From Drosophila pseudoobscura (taxonomy: Eukaryota > Arthropoda > Insecta > Diptera > Drosophilidae): a DNA stretch of 64,000 nucleotides. The notes below the pieces were generated by a model, which saw only the letters and a program-made list of their open reading frames with translations, did no database searches and was not told the DNA's origin. The stretch spans positions 3,410,001-3,474,000 of the forward strand of contig NC_046681.1 of NCBI RefSeq assembly GCF_009870125.1. The letters run 5' to 3'. The position numbers and the translations under genes were made by a program. Below, in pieces: positions 48,272-59,664 of this stretch (the first letter of the stretch is position 1; every line of letters starts with the position of its first letter).

Positions 48272-51200
48272 GTAGGAGGAGAGAGAATTTGTATTCATTA
48301 ATTAGACAAACGAATCGGAACCGGCTTGGAAACTGCATCGAAGACTTCCCCACTTATTGATCGCGTTATTGATCACCTGGCCAGCCACCTTCACCTTCAC
48401 CTTCACCTTGACATTCGCATGGGTATCGGAAGCTGAATTGAAGCAAAGCAAAGCGGATCAAAGATTTTGCAGCATCGGAAGCCATGGACTCCCGTTGAGG
48501 GTTATATCCGCAATGCAATTCTTGCTAATCTCCGACTCAGGCTCGGCCTCAGGTGATCTTTGATCAGACGAAATGCGAAACACCTTGAACGGAATTCAAA
48601 GCTGAATCTCTTGACAAGTTCTACTTGGGTAGATTCTGGTGGAACAAGTTTTAAATTACGAGTGCAAGCAAGTACTCGATTACGTATACATAAGTATCTA
48701 TCTGTATGGTATGGTGTATACCATAGTATGTATATATTTCAAATGAAATGGAACAATTGGAACAAACACCATAATCTGTTCAGCTTGTGGCGCAGATCCA
48801 ACATCTTCATGAACCAAAACAAAAGACTTGGAAATTAGCATCAGAGGCATGTGCCTGCGCCTGTGCCTGACATTGAATCACTTTGATTAGATGGGCCGCC
48901 AGGTGATACCTTCGAGATCTTTCATACGGAGGTGGAGCTTGGCGAATCAAAACAATTCGCAGATATCACATAATTATGCATAGCTTATGGGTGCATGGGT
49001 GTCTGGGGCTGGGAAATACAGAGTTTAGTCGAATAATTTAAGTAGTACGCACAGAGCACAACACAAATGGAAACTTGTTTGGTAAGCGACTTCGACAACC
49101 GCGATTTTGGCCAAAGGCGGCCACAAAAAGGGGGCTAGGAGAAACGCGTGCAACGGGGCCGAAAGCGCAGATGAAACTGTTGTGGCCAAAAGCGCGCTGC
49201 GGAGATTTTATGCCAGGCCAAGAATCGAAACTGGATTCGGAAGAGAGTCGCAGCCGGAGCTACAGCTGGAGCTGGGAGAGCGAAGCTCGGTCTGGCCTGA
49301 ACTTGAGCATGACATTCACGTGTGCCAGTCAGAAAGAGAGACCGACGGGGCTAAGTTGGGTGCATCACCATTGGGAAATATTGCCAGCAAAAGCCGGTTT
49401 CGATTTCAGTTTCAACGTTTTCTCAGCTGCTGATGCTGTGCTGCTGCTGGCATATTTCATGGACCTACCACTATTCGTACTCGTATTCGGTTTTCTTCGA
49501 GTGTAATTGTGGAGCACAGCAGAGCAGTCTGTAGTCTGTAGTCTGTAGTCTGTAGTGGCTGGTAGGCCTTTCCCATGAATTGACGTTGACCCTGAACACG
49601 TTGTACTATCCGGTTTCAATGCTGATGCGCTACGCTCTATGCCAATTAGTGCTTACACCTGTCCAGCAATCATATTCGAGGCATATTTTGTATAATTAGC
49701 ACGTCTCCAAGCCGCAGCCTAGACCATCACCTCACCTCACCTAACGCCGTAGACATGATCTCTGGGCGCCTCGCCTGCTTTTGGGCAAGTCGGTCAATCG
49801 CTCAATCGCACAATCGCACGATCGCACGTGCAGAGACTTGAGTCCCATTCATGGTTTCACGCTTCGTTATACTCTCGTTTTCGTTTTTGGTCTATTTTTG
49901 GTTTATCTGAGCTGTGCTGGCGACGGAGAGACGGCCACAAGCTGGCTGCCATAAAACCGAGAATAGTGTGACTGACGTAAAGAGTTCCCAAAGCACCAGA
50001 GAGACGCTGGACTGGGGTTAAGACCGAATGCAATGCCCTTCCTTGAAGTGGCAAAAACAAAAGACATAAAATAAAGGAAGATACTGGAGTTTTAAGACCT
50101 GGCAATGGCAAGGGCAGTTCCAATGTAAAAAGTGCTTTGACCTTACTCTGCAAAAAACTGTCAAAAGGTACATATGTACATATTAATGTATGTACATACA
50201 TATGTACAAGTACGAGTTTTTTTGGCTGTGAAATTCACAATAACCTGTTAAAGGTACTGCCGACTATGGAATACCCGCTAGTCGGGCGCATTTCTTGAGC
50301 ACTGACTCACGTCACCGTCCCGTCACTTTACCCGATGGAAATGCCATTCGAGTATAATGAGTACTCGTTCTGAGAACTGTGTATAGTACATATGTATGTA
50401 TTTTCATGGAAAGTCGGGAAATCGGGAAATCGGAAACCAAGTCGTACACGAGTAGCGTAGCGGGTGTTGTTAACCAAAAAATAAAATCAATAGAGCAGGA
50501 ATGCGGTAACAGTACACATACACATGCAAGTAGGAAGGTGTGTAGAAGCAGCGTACACATGCAAACATACATATGTATATGTATGTGCACATAGTAAAGA
50601 TGCATAAGATATATGTATAGGTAGTATAAATTTGTACGCCATGCGAGGCTTCACTGTTTCTCACCCGAATCGAAAGCCGCCACACGAGACAGAGCCACCG
50701 CCGCTGACGTTTGCTGTTGGGGCAGGCCGCGGACTGCGGCTGCAGTGCTCAGCATTGTCATGCTGATGCCAGTCAAATGCGATATGCTCGTCGGCTATAG
50801 GACCACTCACGAACACGCGATGCACCAGCAACTTGCGATATTAGGAATGCAAATAAATTAAATATTTTAAGCAGTACAAGTCGCTGCACCGCTGCGCCGG
50901 TCACTTCGAGCTCGAGCACACTCGAAATGGGTCAATGCCAGTAAGTTACTGAACCTTACATGAGATTCTCGAGCGGACAGCGAACCAGTCGCCAGCGACC
51001 AGCCACCATCTACCAGCACAGCACCGGCTGGGGGATGGAGGAATGCTCGCAAAAAAACGAAATGAAAAAGGAAAGGAGAACGAATGCACGAATGCACGAA
51101 AGCTGAAGCACCGACGTTTATACGATACGATACCCGTGCACTTCGCGGACCACCAAAAGTTAATGTACCCGAATTGGTGTACTAATATTAGTTTTTTTAA

Positions 51201-53833
51201 AGGAGCTCTGTGAGATAGTACTTTGAAAGCTTCACTTTGAGATACTCTTACTATGTTACACTGTTTAGATATACATACATATGTATGTACATATCTCATT
51301 GCTGTTCGTTACAAACATCTGGCTTGAGCTGTGATACCCTGTAGAGGGGCTTAGCGGACAAAGCTCAAGTGAGGGATGAGTATTGTTATGTTATTCTCAG
51401 ACGGACATTGAATTTCTAATTGTTCAAGCTCAAAGAGCAGCAAAACAGCCCGAAGCGAACAAAAGAAACCACAGAGAGAGGTAATGAAAGCGTGAGATAT
51501 GTGCATAAGTTGAGACTCAAACTCACCGAAAGGTAATTAAGGCTCAGCTAATCCAAATGTAGGGGATCCAAGTGTTTGTACAGAGATCCTTCTTGGGCTC
51601 GGTGCAGATTGTATATCTAGCTCGGATCGCGTTTATAGACTGGAAATATAAAGCAGCTTGTCAAATCATTTTATACCCCACCGGCCTATGAATAACGCTC
51701 ATTACACGTACTCGTACATACATATATGTATGTATGTATGTTATATCAAAATTATCAAGAAACGAGCGCCAGTCCAGTCAGAATAGTCTGTCATATTAAG
51801 CCACATTTAATAGGCCATTAAAAGTAGCCGGAGGGAGAGGAAAGTGGCAGTGGCAAAGAGCACGGTTACGAACTACCGATTGCCTTGTCTTGGGTTTTCT
51901 TTTCATAAATCAAGTTCAAAAGTCGCGCGTGTGCTTGGGTCGGAAAGCACTGAACAAGCATTTTATATATACATATATGTACATGTTACACGCACTTTTT
52001 TCTCATTTCTTATTTCGAAAAATGGTTGAACGACATAAAAGGCATACAGAAAAGTCCAACATTTTAAGTATTTCAAAGCAATTTCTAGTCTTGAAATAAT
52101 AAGATCTGTGCCACAACTACACGTTATATCATTGATATTTGATTTGATCGTGAGAAATGTATTCAATCAATCTTCTTTTTGGTCACTTTTCCTAATCGAA
52201 GATAGCTTAAATATGCAATAGAAGAAGTGGGGTATTTTCTTACACGTTCCATATAATAGATATATATGTATACATATGTACAAAGTACTACAATTTCCGT
52301 AGTCTGATATGCACTTCACTTAACATTTTGCTGTTAACATTCTAGGCTGTTATATGTACATAATACATATATATGACATAATATAATTTAATGGCAGTTT
52401 CTCGCAGTGTTGTTCATCTTCTACTGGTGGCTTTTTACATAACATACGCGACATAAACGCAATTAGACTTGAACTTTTGAACGCGCTCAGAAAACAGAAC
52501 GAGTTTAGAGACTAATCACCAGTAAGTACGGCTGCCATATATGAGTACTTGTACTCCTACTCTTATACATACATAGATGTGGTATATGTACGGGTATCTT
52601 TGTAAAACTTGTTATAAATCTCTCTTACGGGTCGCTTAAACGGTCGGTCGGTCAGCTGTAGTGTAGTTAATACTTTAGTAATCAAAGGCCAGCGCGCGAT
52701 TAATTTCAACTACTGGGATTGCTGGTTCAAGACCTCCAGATCTCTCAAGTCTTGGATATAGTAAGCGAGACGTGCCGAAGTCTAGTGGCGATCAGATGTA
52801 GACCTGCGTGCCCGCGATCCACGATGAAATGAACAACTGACGGGTGACGAGCAACGCAAACTCATTTGCCTTTGGTTTCAAGCTCGAGCAATTAATTAAG
52901 TATTTCGCTGTGTTGTTGTGTTGTTTCCAAATGTATTTCAATTTCATTTTCTTGCACTTGCCTGAGCTGAGCCTATTCTGTACTGTCCGACCCACCTGAG
53001 CCACCGCTAGTCCGTCTTATTGTCAGTCAGTCTATCAGCCAGTCAGTCACCTTCATTCGGGAGGTACAGCTACGTCAGCTCTTAAAGTCCAGCGGGATTT
53101 CGCCAGGCAACCAATTGCAATTAGCTTATGCAAAGTACAACATGTTGCTGAAAGTTGAAAGTAACCCAATGATGGCATTAATCAATTAACAAACACGCGA
53201 TCTGGCCGACAGCTGCTGATACGCAGAGCAGAACAATAGACATTCAATTGTTATCAATTATTTACATGCATTTAATTTGAAAGTCAAATTCGATGAGAGA
53301 GAGAGAGACCCTCAAATAGTCTTTAGCTTAAGTTAGATTACAGAGAGAGTTACAATTAATGAGAGAGTTTCTTACGTTACGGCCAAGTCCAATATCAATA
53401 AATATCGTTACACTTATGGAAAACTACGGAAAATCGATACACTGTAGATCAATGGTTCCAACTACGAATTATCTTTGTATTGTCGAGTATAAAAGAGTAC
53501 ATTTTACTAAACAAAGGATATTGTGCATTCAATTGTTGCTAGATATTGCTTACGATCAACTAGAAAAGCGCTCTGCTCTTGAGTGTTACACAGCGGGGTT
53601 TTGAGGCTTAGACTACATACATACAAAATGTTCGATTTATATGCCAACGATATTCAATGCTTAAGTCTTTAGTGTCTTTCACAAAGTCGTTTCACTTGCT
53701 ATTAAGTACAGATCAAATCTAATTTGGATATTTACAGCAAAAGCATCGGAGAGTGGAGGGGAGTGGACACAACGCAACTCTACACAACGGAAGCCGGCTT
53801 GATTCGCCTGCGACTCCTGCTGCGCCTACGCAA
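48272..53833. other. 5.5 kb interval between the CRAL-TRIO gene and Hs2st
   Basis: No supported gene. AT-rich, with several perfect or near-perfect TACATATGTA palindromes (50169-50206, 51268-51297, 51716-51742, 52258-52280). A plus-strand ATG followed by four codons and a GTAAGT donor at 50943-50948 looks exon-like, but I find no partner exon. Confidence 0.35.
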
Positions 53834-55128
53834 TCATTTTGGTCGAATCTTCTCGTACATGAACTTCTGCAGATGCTTGTTGTCCGGCTGCATCAGTTTC
53901 TTCTTGTTGAACTCGAACTGAGCCAGCGCGAACTCGTAGAGGTCGTTCTCCATTTGCCAGATCTTGGTCTTCTGTATGCTTTTGATCGTGGATTCGCTGG
54001 GCGGAAGCTTTGAGGACGTCACGCGTAAATGAGATTTATTAGAGGTTTGATAATGCTCACGAAAGCCATGGAAGATTCTTGAAGTCAGAGAGTTGCATTT
54101 ACAATGTGATTTGGATTCAAAGCGATAAAAGGGCAGCGTTACCTGGGTAGCGATCTCTCCAGCAGATCTACAAATTCATACATTTGCTCTGTGACTCCGA
54201 CTAGAAAGTATTCGTTGACCAGATTACGCTTGGCCTGGTCGAGGGCCCAATCGCTGCCGGGTTCCCAGCACTCGGCAGCGTGGCCACAAAAGAAGGGAAT
54301 CTGCAGCCACATGTTCTTGGGATCACAGTCGGGTTGCTTCTGCACTACGCACTCGTCGAACGTCTATGTACAGAATCGAGAGAAGTAATGTGGATGTGAT
54401 TGTGGATGGATGCCCGTTAAGTACTCACAATTTTATTGCCCGCCTTCTTCCGCACTAAATTCGGTCGATAGTTGTCGCCAAAACGTAGGAAGTAGTAGTA
54501 GGAGACAAGTCTGTCAAGGGGCTTGCGCACTAGGTTTATATAGATGGGTTTGTGGGCTATTTGGAATCTGAAAAATTACACTTAAGTAGAGGTTTCATGA
54601 CATATGATACTGATCCTACTTGGAGAAATCCAAAAACGCCATGTGGCCGTGGTAGAGCGCCGGCTTCATCTCATGCCACTTGGAGACATTTCGCACAAAG
54701 GCGATTTGATTTGGAAGCGACAGAACGTGCATATTGGCAGTTACGTTAATGTGCAAAACATGGTATTTGTTGAGCTTGCACAGATCGTAAGCTATGTTGA
54801 CGAAGCTGGTCGAGCCCGTCTTTGGCACACGGTTATAGAGCACCACCAGCTGTTCCTCGTAGTCGAAGCTGTCCACAGCGGCGGTCGCCACAGGAGCAGA
54901 CAATGATTGTTCCAGCGCACTGCCACCCTCCGTCACCTTGGTCAACGGCTTGAAGGCTGCTCAAACAATCAATTTAGTAAGATGAAGATCGCAGATAAGG
55001 GGGAAACAGAACAACAACGAACCATTTTCCAGGCGTATTTCAGACCAGAGCAACCAATAGCCAGCACAGGTCAGAATGCAAAGGGCGATGAGTACTAGCC
55101 AGTGTGTAGGACGCAGAAGAATCAACAT
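53834..55128 (-). CDS. Hs2st: Heparan sulfate 2-O-sulfotransferase (348 aa)
   Basis: Golgi type II membrane enzyme that moves sulfate from PAPS to the 2-OH of iduronic acid in heparan sulfate, affecting FGF and other ligand signalling. Exons 55023-55128, 54620-54956, 54429-54567, 54143-54363 and 53834-54077 are all in phase. A single membrane anchor, [20 protein letters not shown], is at residues 9-28. The 5'-phosphosulfate loop is [12 protein letters not shown]. The catalytic His is in HGHMAFLDF, and the 3'-phosphate site is in [15 protein letters not shown]. Cys-rich [13 protein letters not shown] and the C-terminal YEKIRPK follow the family. The last exon must begin at 54077: this recovers [19 protein letters not shown], which matches the vertebrate enzyme's equivalent segment. 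Confidence 0.95.
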
Positions 55129-55267
55129 ATTGAGCACTTTCCTAGATAAGCCGCCGGCCGAATTTCTCTAATGGGTGTCGCTGCAGCACATTTTCAGCCT
55201 GTATTTCAGCTTAATTCTATGCTGTTTTGCATGTTTTGTTTGATTTTTTTATTTAAACATTTGGCAC

Positions 55268-55320
55268 CAGTGTGACCGCGGATTTCTTGTGAAACTTAGA
55301 AATATACCAAAATATACCAT
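55268..55320 (-). promoter_or_regulatory. Hs2st: Hs2st housekeeping promoter motifs
   Basis: Minus strand carries CGGTCACACTG (55268-55278), a perfect fly core-promoter motif 1. Two GGTATATTT units (about 55303-55320) resemble core-promoter motif 6. They lie 140-190 bases upstream of the ATG and no TATA box is seen. Confidence 0.5.
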
Positions 55321-55384
55321 TTCATTTTAAAAGTATACCGTAAATATACTAACGAATTCAAGCTCTATTTTAGATATTCCTTGA

Positions 55385-55670
55385 TTTTGATATTCCGTCG
55401 AATATTACTAGCTAGAAAGAACGCCCAGCCATGCCCACATAATTTTATCCGATTAATGAATCAATTTTCTACTTAACTGGCACATTAAATACTTGGCTTT
55501 GCTTGTTTTTGCCTCAATTTTGGTTTCTCAACAACAATATAGCGACTCGTATGATGGAAAACCGAGCTTAGCCCACTTAAGCCCCCTATATTTAAATAGT
55601 TCAACTACACGAGGTAAATGGCGGAATATATTAACGATTGTAAATTCTTATAGATCCATCCTATCCTTCC
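55385..55670 (+). repeat. Unnamed repeat, copy on the Hs2st side
   Basis: Closely matches the reverse complement of the repeat upstream of RtcB over more than 250 bases, including TATTCCGTCGAATATTA, CCACATAATTTTATCC, TACTTGGCTTTG, AGCCCACTT, AGCCCCCT, AGTTCAAC and ATATTAACGATTGT. Its first 120 bases also match 58742-58860. Confidence 0.7.
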
Positions 55671-55745
55671 CTTTAAGTTGCCAAACCCCCCGTCTCAAAT
55701 GCCAATTGGAATTTTCCAGCTTTGTGGGATTTCCCCCATCTAGAT

Positions 55746-56150
55746 ATGATTTTTTACAACAGCAAAAAAGCGCCCTTCTCCGATATCATTCTTAGAAATT
55801 TATACAATTCGAGCTTCACGCCAACGAATTGGAGGGACGTCTTTGATAATTTGCCAGATTATCACCCAATAGTCCCCACGGAGTATCATGATTATTATAC
55901 AACAGAGCTATTCAACATCAGAATGATGGTTGACAAATTTTTTTTGGTTCCGCGCGCAACCCCATTGGAGCTAAGGGACATAAATTACAATAAGCTCGAA
56001 GCAATGGGTTTCATCATTAAAAGGCTTGCGGCGGACATTGTAGATTATGCATCCCACATTAGCCAGCCTAATGAATTTCAAGAGGATGCTCTCTATTTTA
56101 TAGCCCGCTTAGTCGGCACTCTAGCTCTATTAGCTCAAGGAACCGCGTAG
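55746..56150 (+). CDS. Unrecognised ORF (134 aa) between Hs2st and RanGAP
   Basis: ATG 55746 to TAG 56150. The frame is also open upstream to at least 55722, with an acceptor-like TTATAG near 55653-55658. The translation has balanced composition and amphipathic stretches (TELFNIRMMVDKFFLVPRAT, IIKRLAADIVDYASHI, DALYFIARLVGTLALLAQGT) unlike the random ORFs nearby, suggesting it is or was coding. I do not recognise the family, and there is no signal peptide. It sits in the unstable insert beside a repeat, so it may be an exon fragment of a gene whose intact copy lies elsewhere. Confidence 0.3.
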   Translation: MIFYNSKKAPFSDIILRNLYNSSFTPTNWRDVFDNLPDYHPIVPTEYHDYYTTELFNIRMMVDKFFLVPRATPLELRDINYNKLEAMGFIIKRLAADIVDYASHISQPNEFQEDALYFIARLVGTLALLAQGTA

Positions 56151-56429
56151 AAAATCTCTTTTTCAACGTTTTACTTAATTTGCAAGTTGGCTGGAAGCCC
56201 TAGGTCCTGTCGAAGTACAAATTCGACGATTAATATTACATTTATTGTTAATAACTTCATACTTTCAGACACCCCGACGATCAATGCCCCGCCATAAAAG
56301 TAAATATAGTGGATTAGGCCTATTGGGGATACCACTTAAAAAAAAAAAGCGCCAAAAACTCGACCTCTTGGGTGGTGTGGAATGAGTTTATTACCATAAA
56401 TAAATAAATCCGGTCCCGCATGATTGCTG

Positions 56430-57065
56430 AAAGCGTTGGCCAGCTCAACCTTTAACTGAGCTCCGACGTAGCTCTATCTGGTCCGACGTACACGGATCCC
56501 TATGCCTCTCCGACCATACTCCGCTAAAAACTTGACTGCTGTTTCGTTAACGGGATAGCCAGATGCTAGCAACTTCGCCATAAAAGCAGGATTTGCCTCA
56601 GGGAATATATGTAGAAGGCTTGACTTCTTCCGTGCTTATTTGTTTCGGTTTTGTTTCCTTGTCCGCGTACTTTGCAAAGGCGTAGAAGGTTACCGGAGAA
56701 AATAACTTTCCCAATCTGTCAATGGTCGAGAATTAGCCAAAAATGTGTCATACAATTGGTGGTACTTATACTTACTTTGCCTATTCATGCTGAAACTCTT
56801 CGGGCGAATCATCCTCTTCCGCTTTTGGCATACTGAGCAACTTGTCCTTCGTTCGTTGGGGACAAGCGCGTACCTTAAACTGGTGTCGCCTTCGGACCTT
56901 GGGTCCTTGTAGAAAGCATTGTGGTAGTAGTAGCCTGGCATACTCATCCATAGTCTTTCGCTCCATCTTCATCCGCAGCTTGGTCGCGTTGCACCTCATA
57001 TGGCATAGCCGGCAGGTTCTCTATTGCATTTTTAAAGTCTTTAATTTCTAAGCGGTCTAGCGGTC
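56430..57065 (-). pseudogene. Broken coding-like fragments of unknown origin
   Basis: Minus-strand pieces with protein-like composition but interrupted frames: FPEANPAFMAKLLASGYPVN at about 56600-56540, then stops, and DLEIKDFKNAIENLPAMPYE near 57060-57000, continuing after a frame change into a basic then acidic tail ending EEFQHE (56781). They may be one decayed gene or pieces of several. No family is recognised. Confidence 0.3.
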
Positions 57066-58570
57066 TTAAGTCTAGTTACTTAATTTCTTCGATGGAGCCA
57101 TTAAAGCTCGATTTTTGGTTCGGTGCGCGAAAATATCCGAGGCACGGCCATCGCAGAGCAGGGCGGCCGATGCAAAGCTGTGGGAAGGTGGAGTAGAATA
57201 TTGTTAGTTTAAGAATTTGGGCAGATATCGTGTCTTTCCACTCACCTGGTTGATGGGACACTGAAACTCTCAGGTCGCTTGCAGCAGTCGGCCTCATCGT
57301 GGACATTGTCACAGCTGTCACTGGTGGTACCATCGCAGATCAGAGTCTTGTCTCTGCCCTCGGTTGACTGCCAGCTGAACTGATCCGCCGGGCAGTCCTT
57401 TCGTCACAGCGCCAGAAGGCGGATATACAGTCGTTCTTTATGTCACTACTCCCGCCACTTAAAATTATCTGTCCGGATAGACGCCGTACTTCTCCTTGCC
57501 CTCCAGTAGCATCAGAGCATCAGAATCTGGCACGAGCATACGTCGTGAATACTGCGCTGGCCATGCAGATGTGGAAACACTTTGTGCGACTGTGCAGATT
57601 GCGTGTGATTGCGTGTGATTGCGCTCCTCTCCAGTCCGGTCTTATCGTCCGACACAAATCTCCCGAAGGCAGAGACCTGCGAGATGTGCATGCAAGCACG
57701 GATTTTTCTGTAAAGGGGGAACAGGAGATTACAAGTGTCCAAAGGTGTCCAATATTGGTTGCTTACTAACATCGATACGCATGGGATATCGGACTGTTGG
57801 TCTAAGGCCAGAGTCGTGACTTCTTCCAGGTCCACATGCTCATTGCCATCGACTCGGGCCCGAATGATGGCCTGATGGCTGCTGACATTTGTCCAGAAGA
57901 GCAGACGCTTCGAGGCTTCGGCGAGTTCGCCCAGGAAGCTATAAGAGGCAACGTTTTAGAACACAGCTGAATAGGGAGAGAGAGCTCCACCTGGGCACGG
58001 ATAATCTTGCCGGACACCGGCACCAGCTAATTCGGGCAGTCTGTCGTAGCTGGGAGGGATGCAGGCCACGTCCTTAGCGAGGTTGCGACTCTGGCCAGTC
58101 TTGATCAAAGTCCCCGGTGCTCCAGTCGCTCCAGTAGTCCTAGCCATCCAGTAGAGGAATATGAGCTCCCGGTTATGGTTGCAGCTCGGATTCGTCCATC
58201 GTGGCGCGGCTTATGGAGTCCGAGGCGACTCTGTTCAAGTACATGCACCCGCGACGCGTCTCGAGGACGAGGGAACGCGGCTTCTCCACCCCCCTTCCAC
58301 AAAGCACGACGGCTGCCATCCACGCGGGTGATCTCGATGAGATGAGCCTCCGCATCGGACCGACGCGAGAACAGGCCCCATTCCCCACGTCTTTCCATCG
58401 CACCAGACGCCAGAATCCTGAAGAACCCGGTGTCCAGATGCCGTCCAGGGTCTGTTCTTTTTCCTCCTTTTTCAATTGTTTTCCTATGAAATTCGTCTTC
58501 TGGTGGCTGAGGCAGGGAGTAGTGGGCCACAACTGCGCCAAAGGGCGCATAAATGCGGGCGGGTAAATGC
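57064..58570 (-). pseudogene. arr: Decayed fragment of arrow (LRP5/6 Wnt co-receptor)
   Basis: Minus-strand pieces in changing frames follow the order of the arrow ectodomain: beta-propeller text (EITRVDGSRR, EKPRSLVLETRRG), LPVSGKIIRA, KRLLFWTNVSSHQAIIRARV with DGNEHVDLEEVTTLALDQQ, DDKTGLER, DVCSCQILMLLEGKE, then LDL-receptor class A text (KDCPADQFS, LICDGTTSDSC, DEADCCKRP, ASAALLCDGRA). Frameshifts and in-frame stops break it, for example a TGA just before KDCPADQ. Two short introns with good ends remain, at 57708-57766 and 57178-57245, so the copy arose at DNA level, not from mRNA. Many Cys of the LDL-A repeats are lost. Identification rests on remembered similarity to fly Arrow; LRP family membership itself is clear. 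Confidence 0.75.
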
Positions 58571-58737
58571 GAAGAAGGTGGAAAGCACGGAATAGCCGTG
58601 GAACAGCGGCTGTTTTTGGGAGTGCCCTGTGACATCAGGACTTACTGTCATTTGAAGCCACTGTAGGCAGACGCACAAGGCACTTATGTTCATACAACAG
58701 TAGCATAATCAAACGAGTATCATTCCAATTGCTCAAT

Positions 58738-58870
58738 TCTTTATTCCGACGAATATTACTAGCTATATAGAACATTTAGCCATGCCCACATAATTTTATA
58801 CGATTGATGAATCAATTTTCTATTTAACTGGTGTATTCTTAATCCTTGCTTTTATTGTATTTATTGTAAA
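58738..58870 (+). repeat. Unnamed repeat, copy on the RanGAP side
   Basis: Matches 55387-55500 in the same orientation (CGAATATTACTAGCTA, GCCATGCCCACATAATTTTAT, GAATCAATTTTCTA), then diverges. Together the two copies bracket 3.3 kb containing the unknown ORF and the arrow fragment. Confidence 0.65.
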
Positions 58871-59664
58871 AAAAGGTTTAAACGAAAAAGTTCAACAAAA
58901 AAGAGTCGCAATGTTGCTGGTATTTAAAGACGTGATGCGTGTATAGCCCTTTGTACACCCTATTTCGCTAATTTTATATGAAGATCAAACGAAATTTATT
59001 AAGACCTTTTCTCAAATTGATATTCTTTAGACATATTCAAGTACATTATTAGTATCCTGTGTATATTTATGTCGATCCTGATACCTACTAAGCCTTGGAA
59101 GACAAACGTATTCACAATTCTATAACATCCATTTGCCCCAGGGTATGGTGCATGGAATTAGCAACATGTTTGTGTATGGAATGGGACTCATTGTTGCAAT
59201 AGCGAAACTGTGCCGAATCGGGTATTGCCTATATTTCAAGCTATATAGATTTGCCCACTTAGCATTATCCCATAGATAAATGCATTTTCTACAAGATTGC
59301 TTCTTTTAATTACCTTTATGTATTTTATTTTGACCAAAAAACGGTTTTCAAGTAAATGTTGCCGCAACTTTTGTGTATGGAATGAGACTCATTGTTGCCA
59401 AAGCGAATTGCGCCGAACTGCAAAATACCGGAAAATACCGGAAAAGCGTTATTTTTTAGTACGTACTTTTAGTACGGTATTTTTAGTACTTTTAGGTATT
59501 TTTTAGGTCAAATTTGAAGCCGTTTATTTGACGGTATATTTACGGTATATAATGCCAATTCTAGCGCCTATTTTTTGCGAGGTTAAAACGAATTTTGCAG
59601 CCGGCGTCCCAAGCGTCCATTAAGTACAGTGTCATTAAATTAGTAATATTAAAATTGTTAAATC
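58871..59664 (+). promoter_or_regulatory. RanGAP: RanGAP upstream region
   Basis: Contains a direct repeat (GTGTATGGAATGRGACTC and about 30 more bases) at 59171-59217 and 59373-59419. Closer to the gene, GGTATATTT and GGTATATAAT units at about 59532-59552 resemble core-promoter motif 6. ACCGGAAAATACCGGAAAA at 59426-59444 is another local repeat. No TATA/Inr pair is evident. Confidence 0.4.

Noticed and set aside
54007-54077. Shorter last Hs2st exon starting at the AAAG before CTTCCG (54007)
   Set aside because: Phase fails, and the longer exon from 54077 restores a segment that matches vertebrate Hs2st.
57064-58570. Intact LRP-type receptor gene
   Set aside because: Frames shift repeatedly, an in-frame TGA precedes the LDL-A text and many conserved cysteines are lost, so it cannot encode a receptor.
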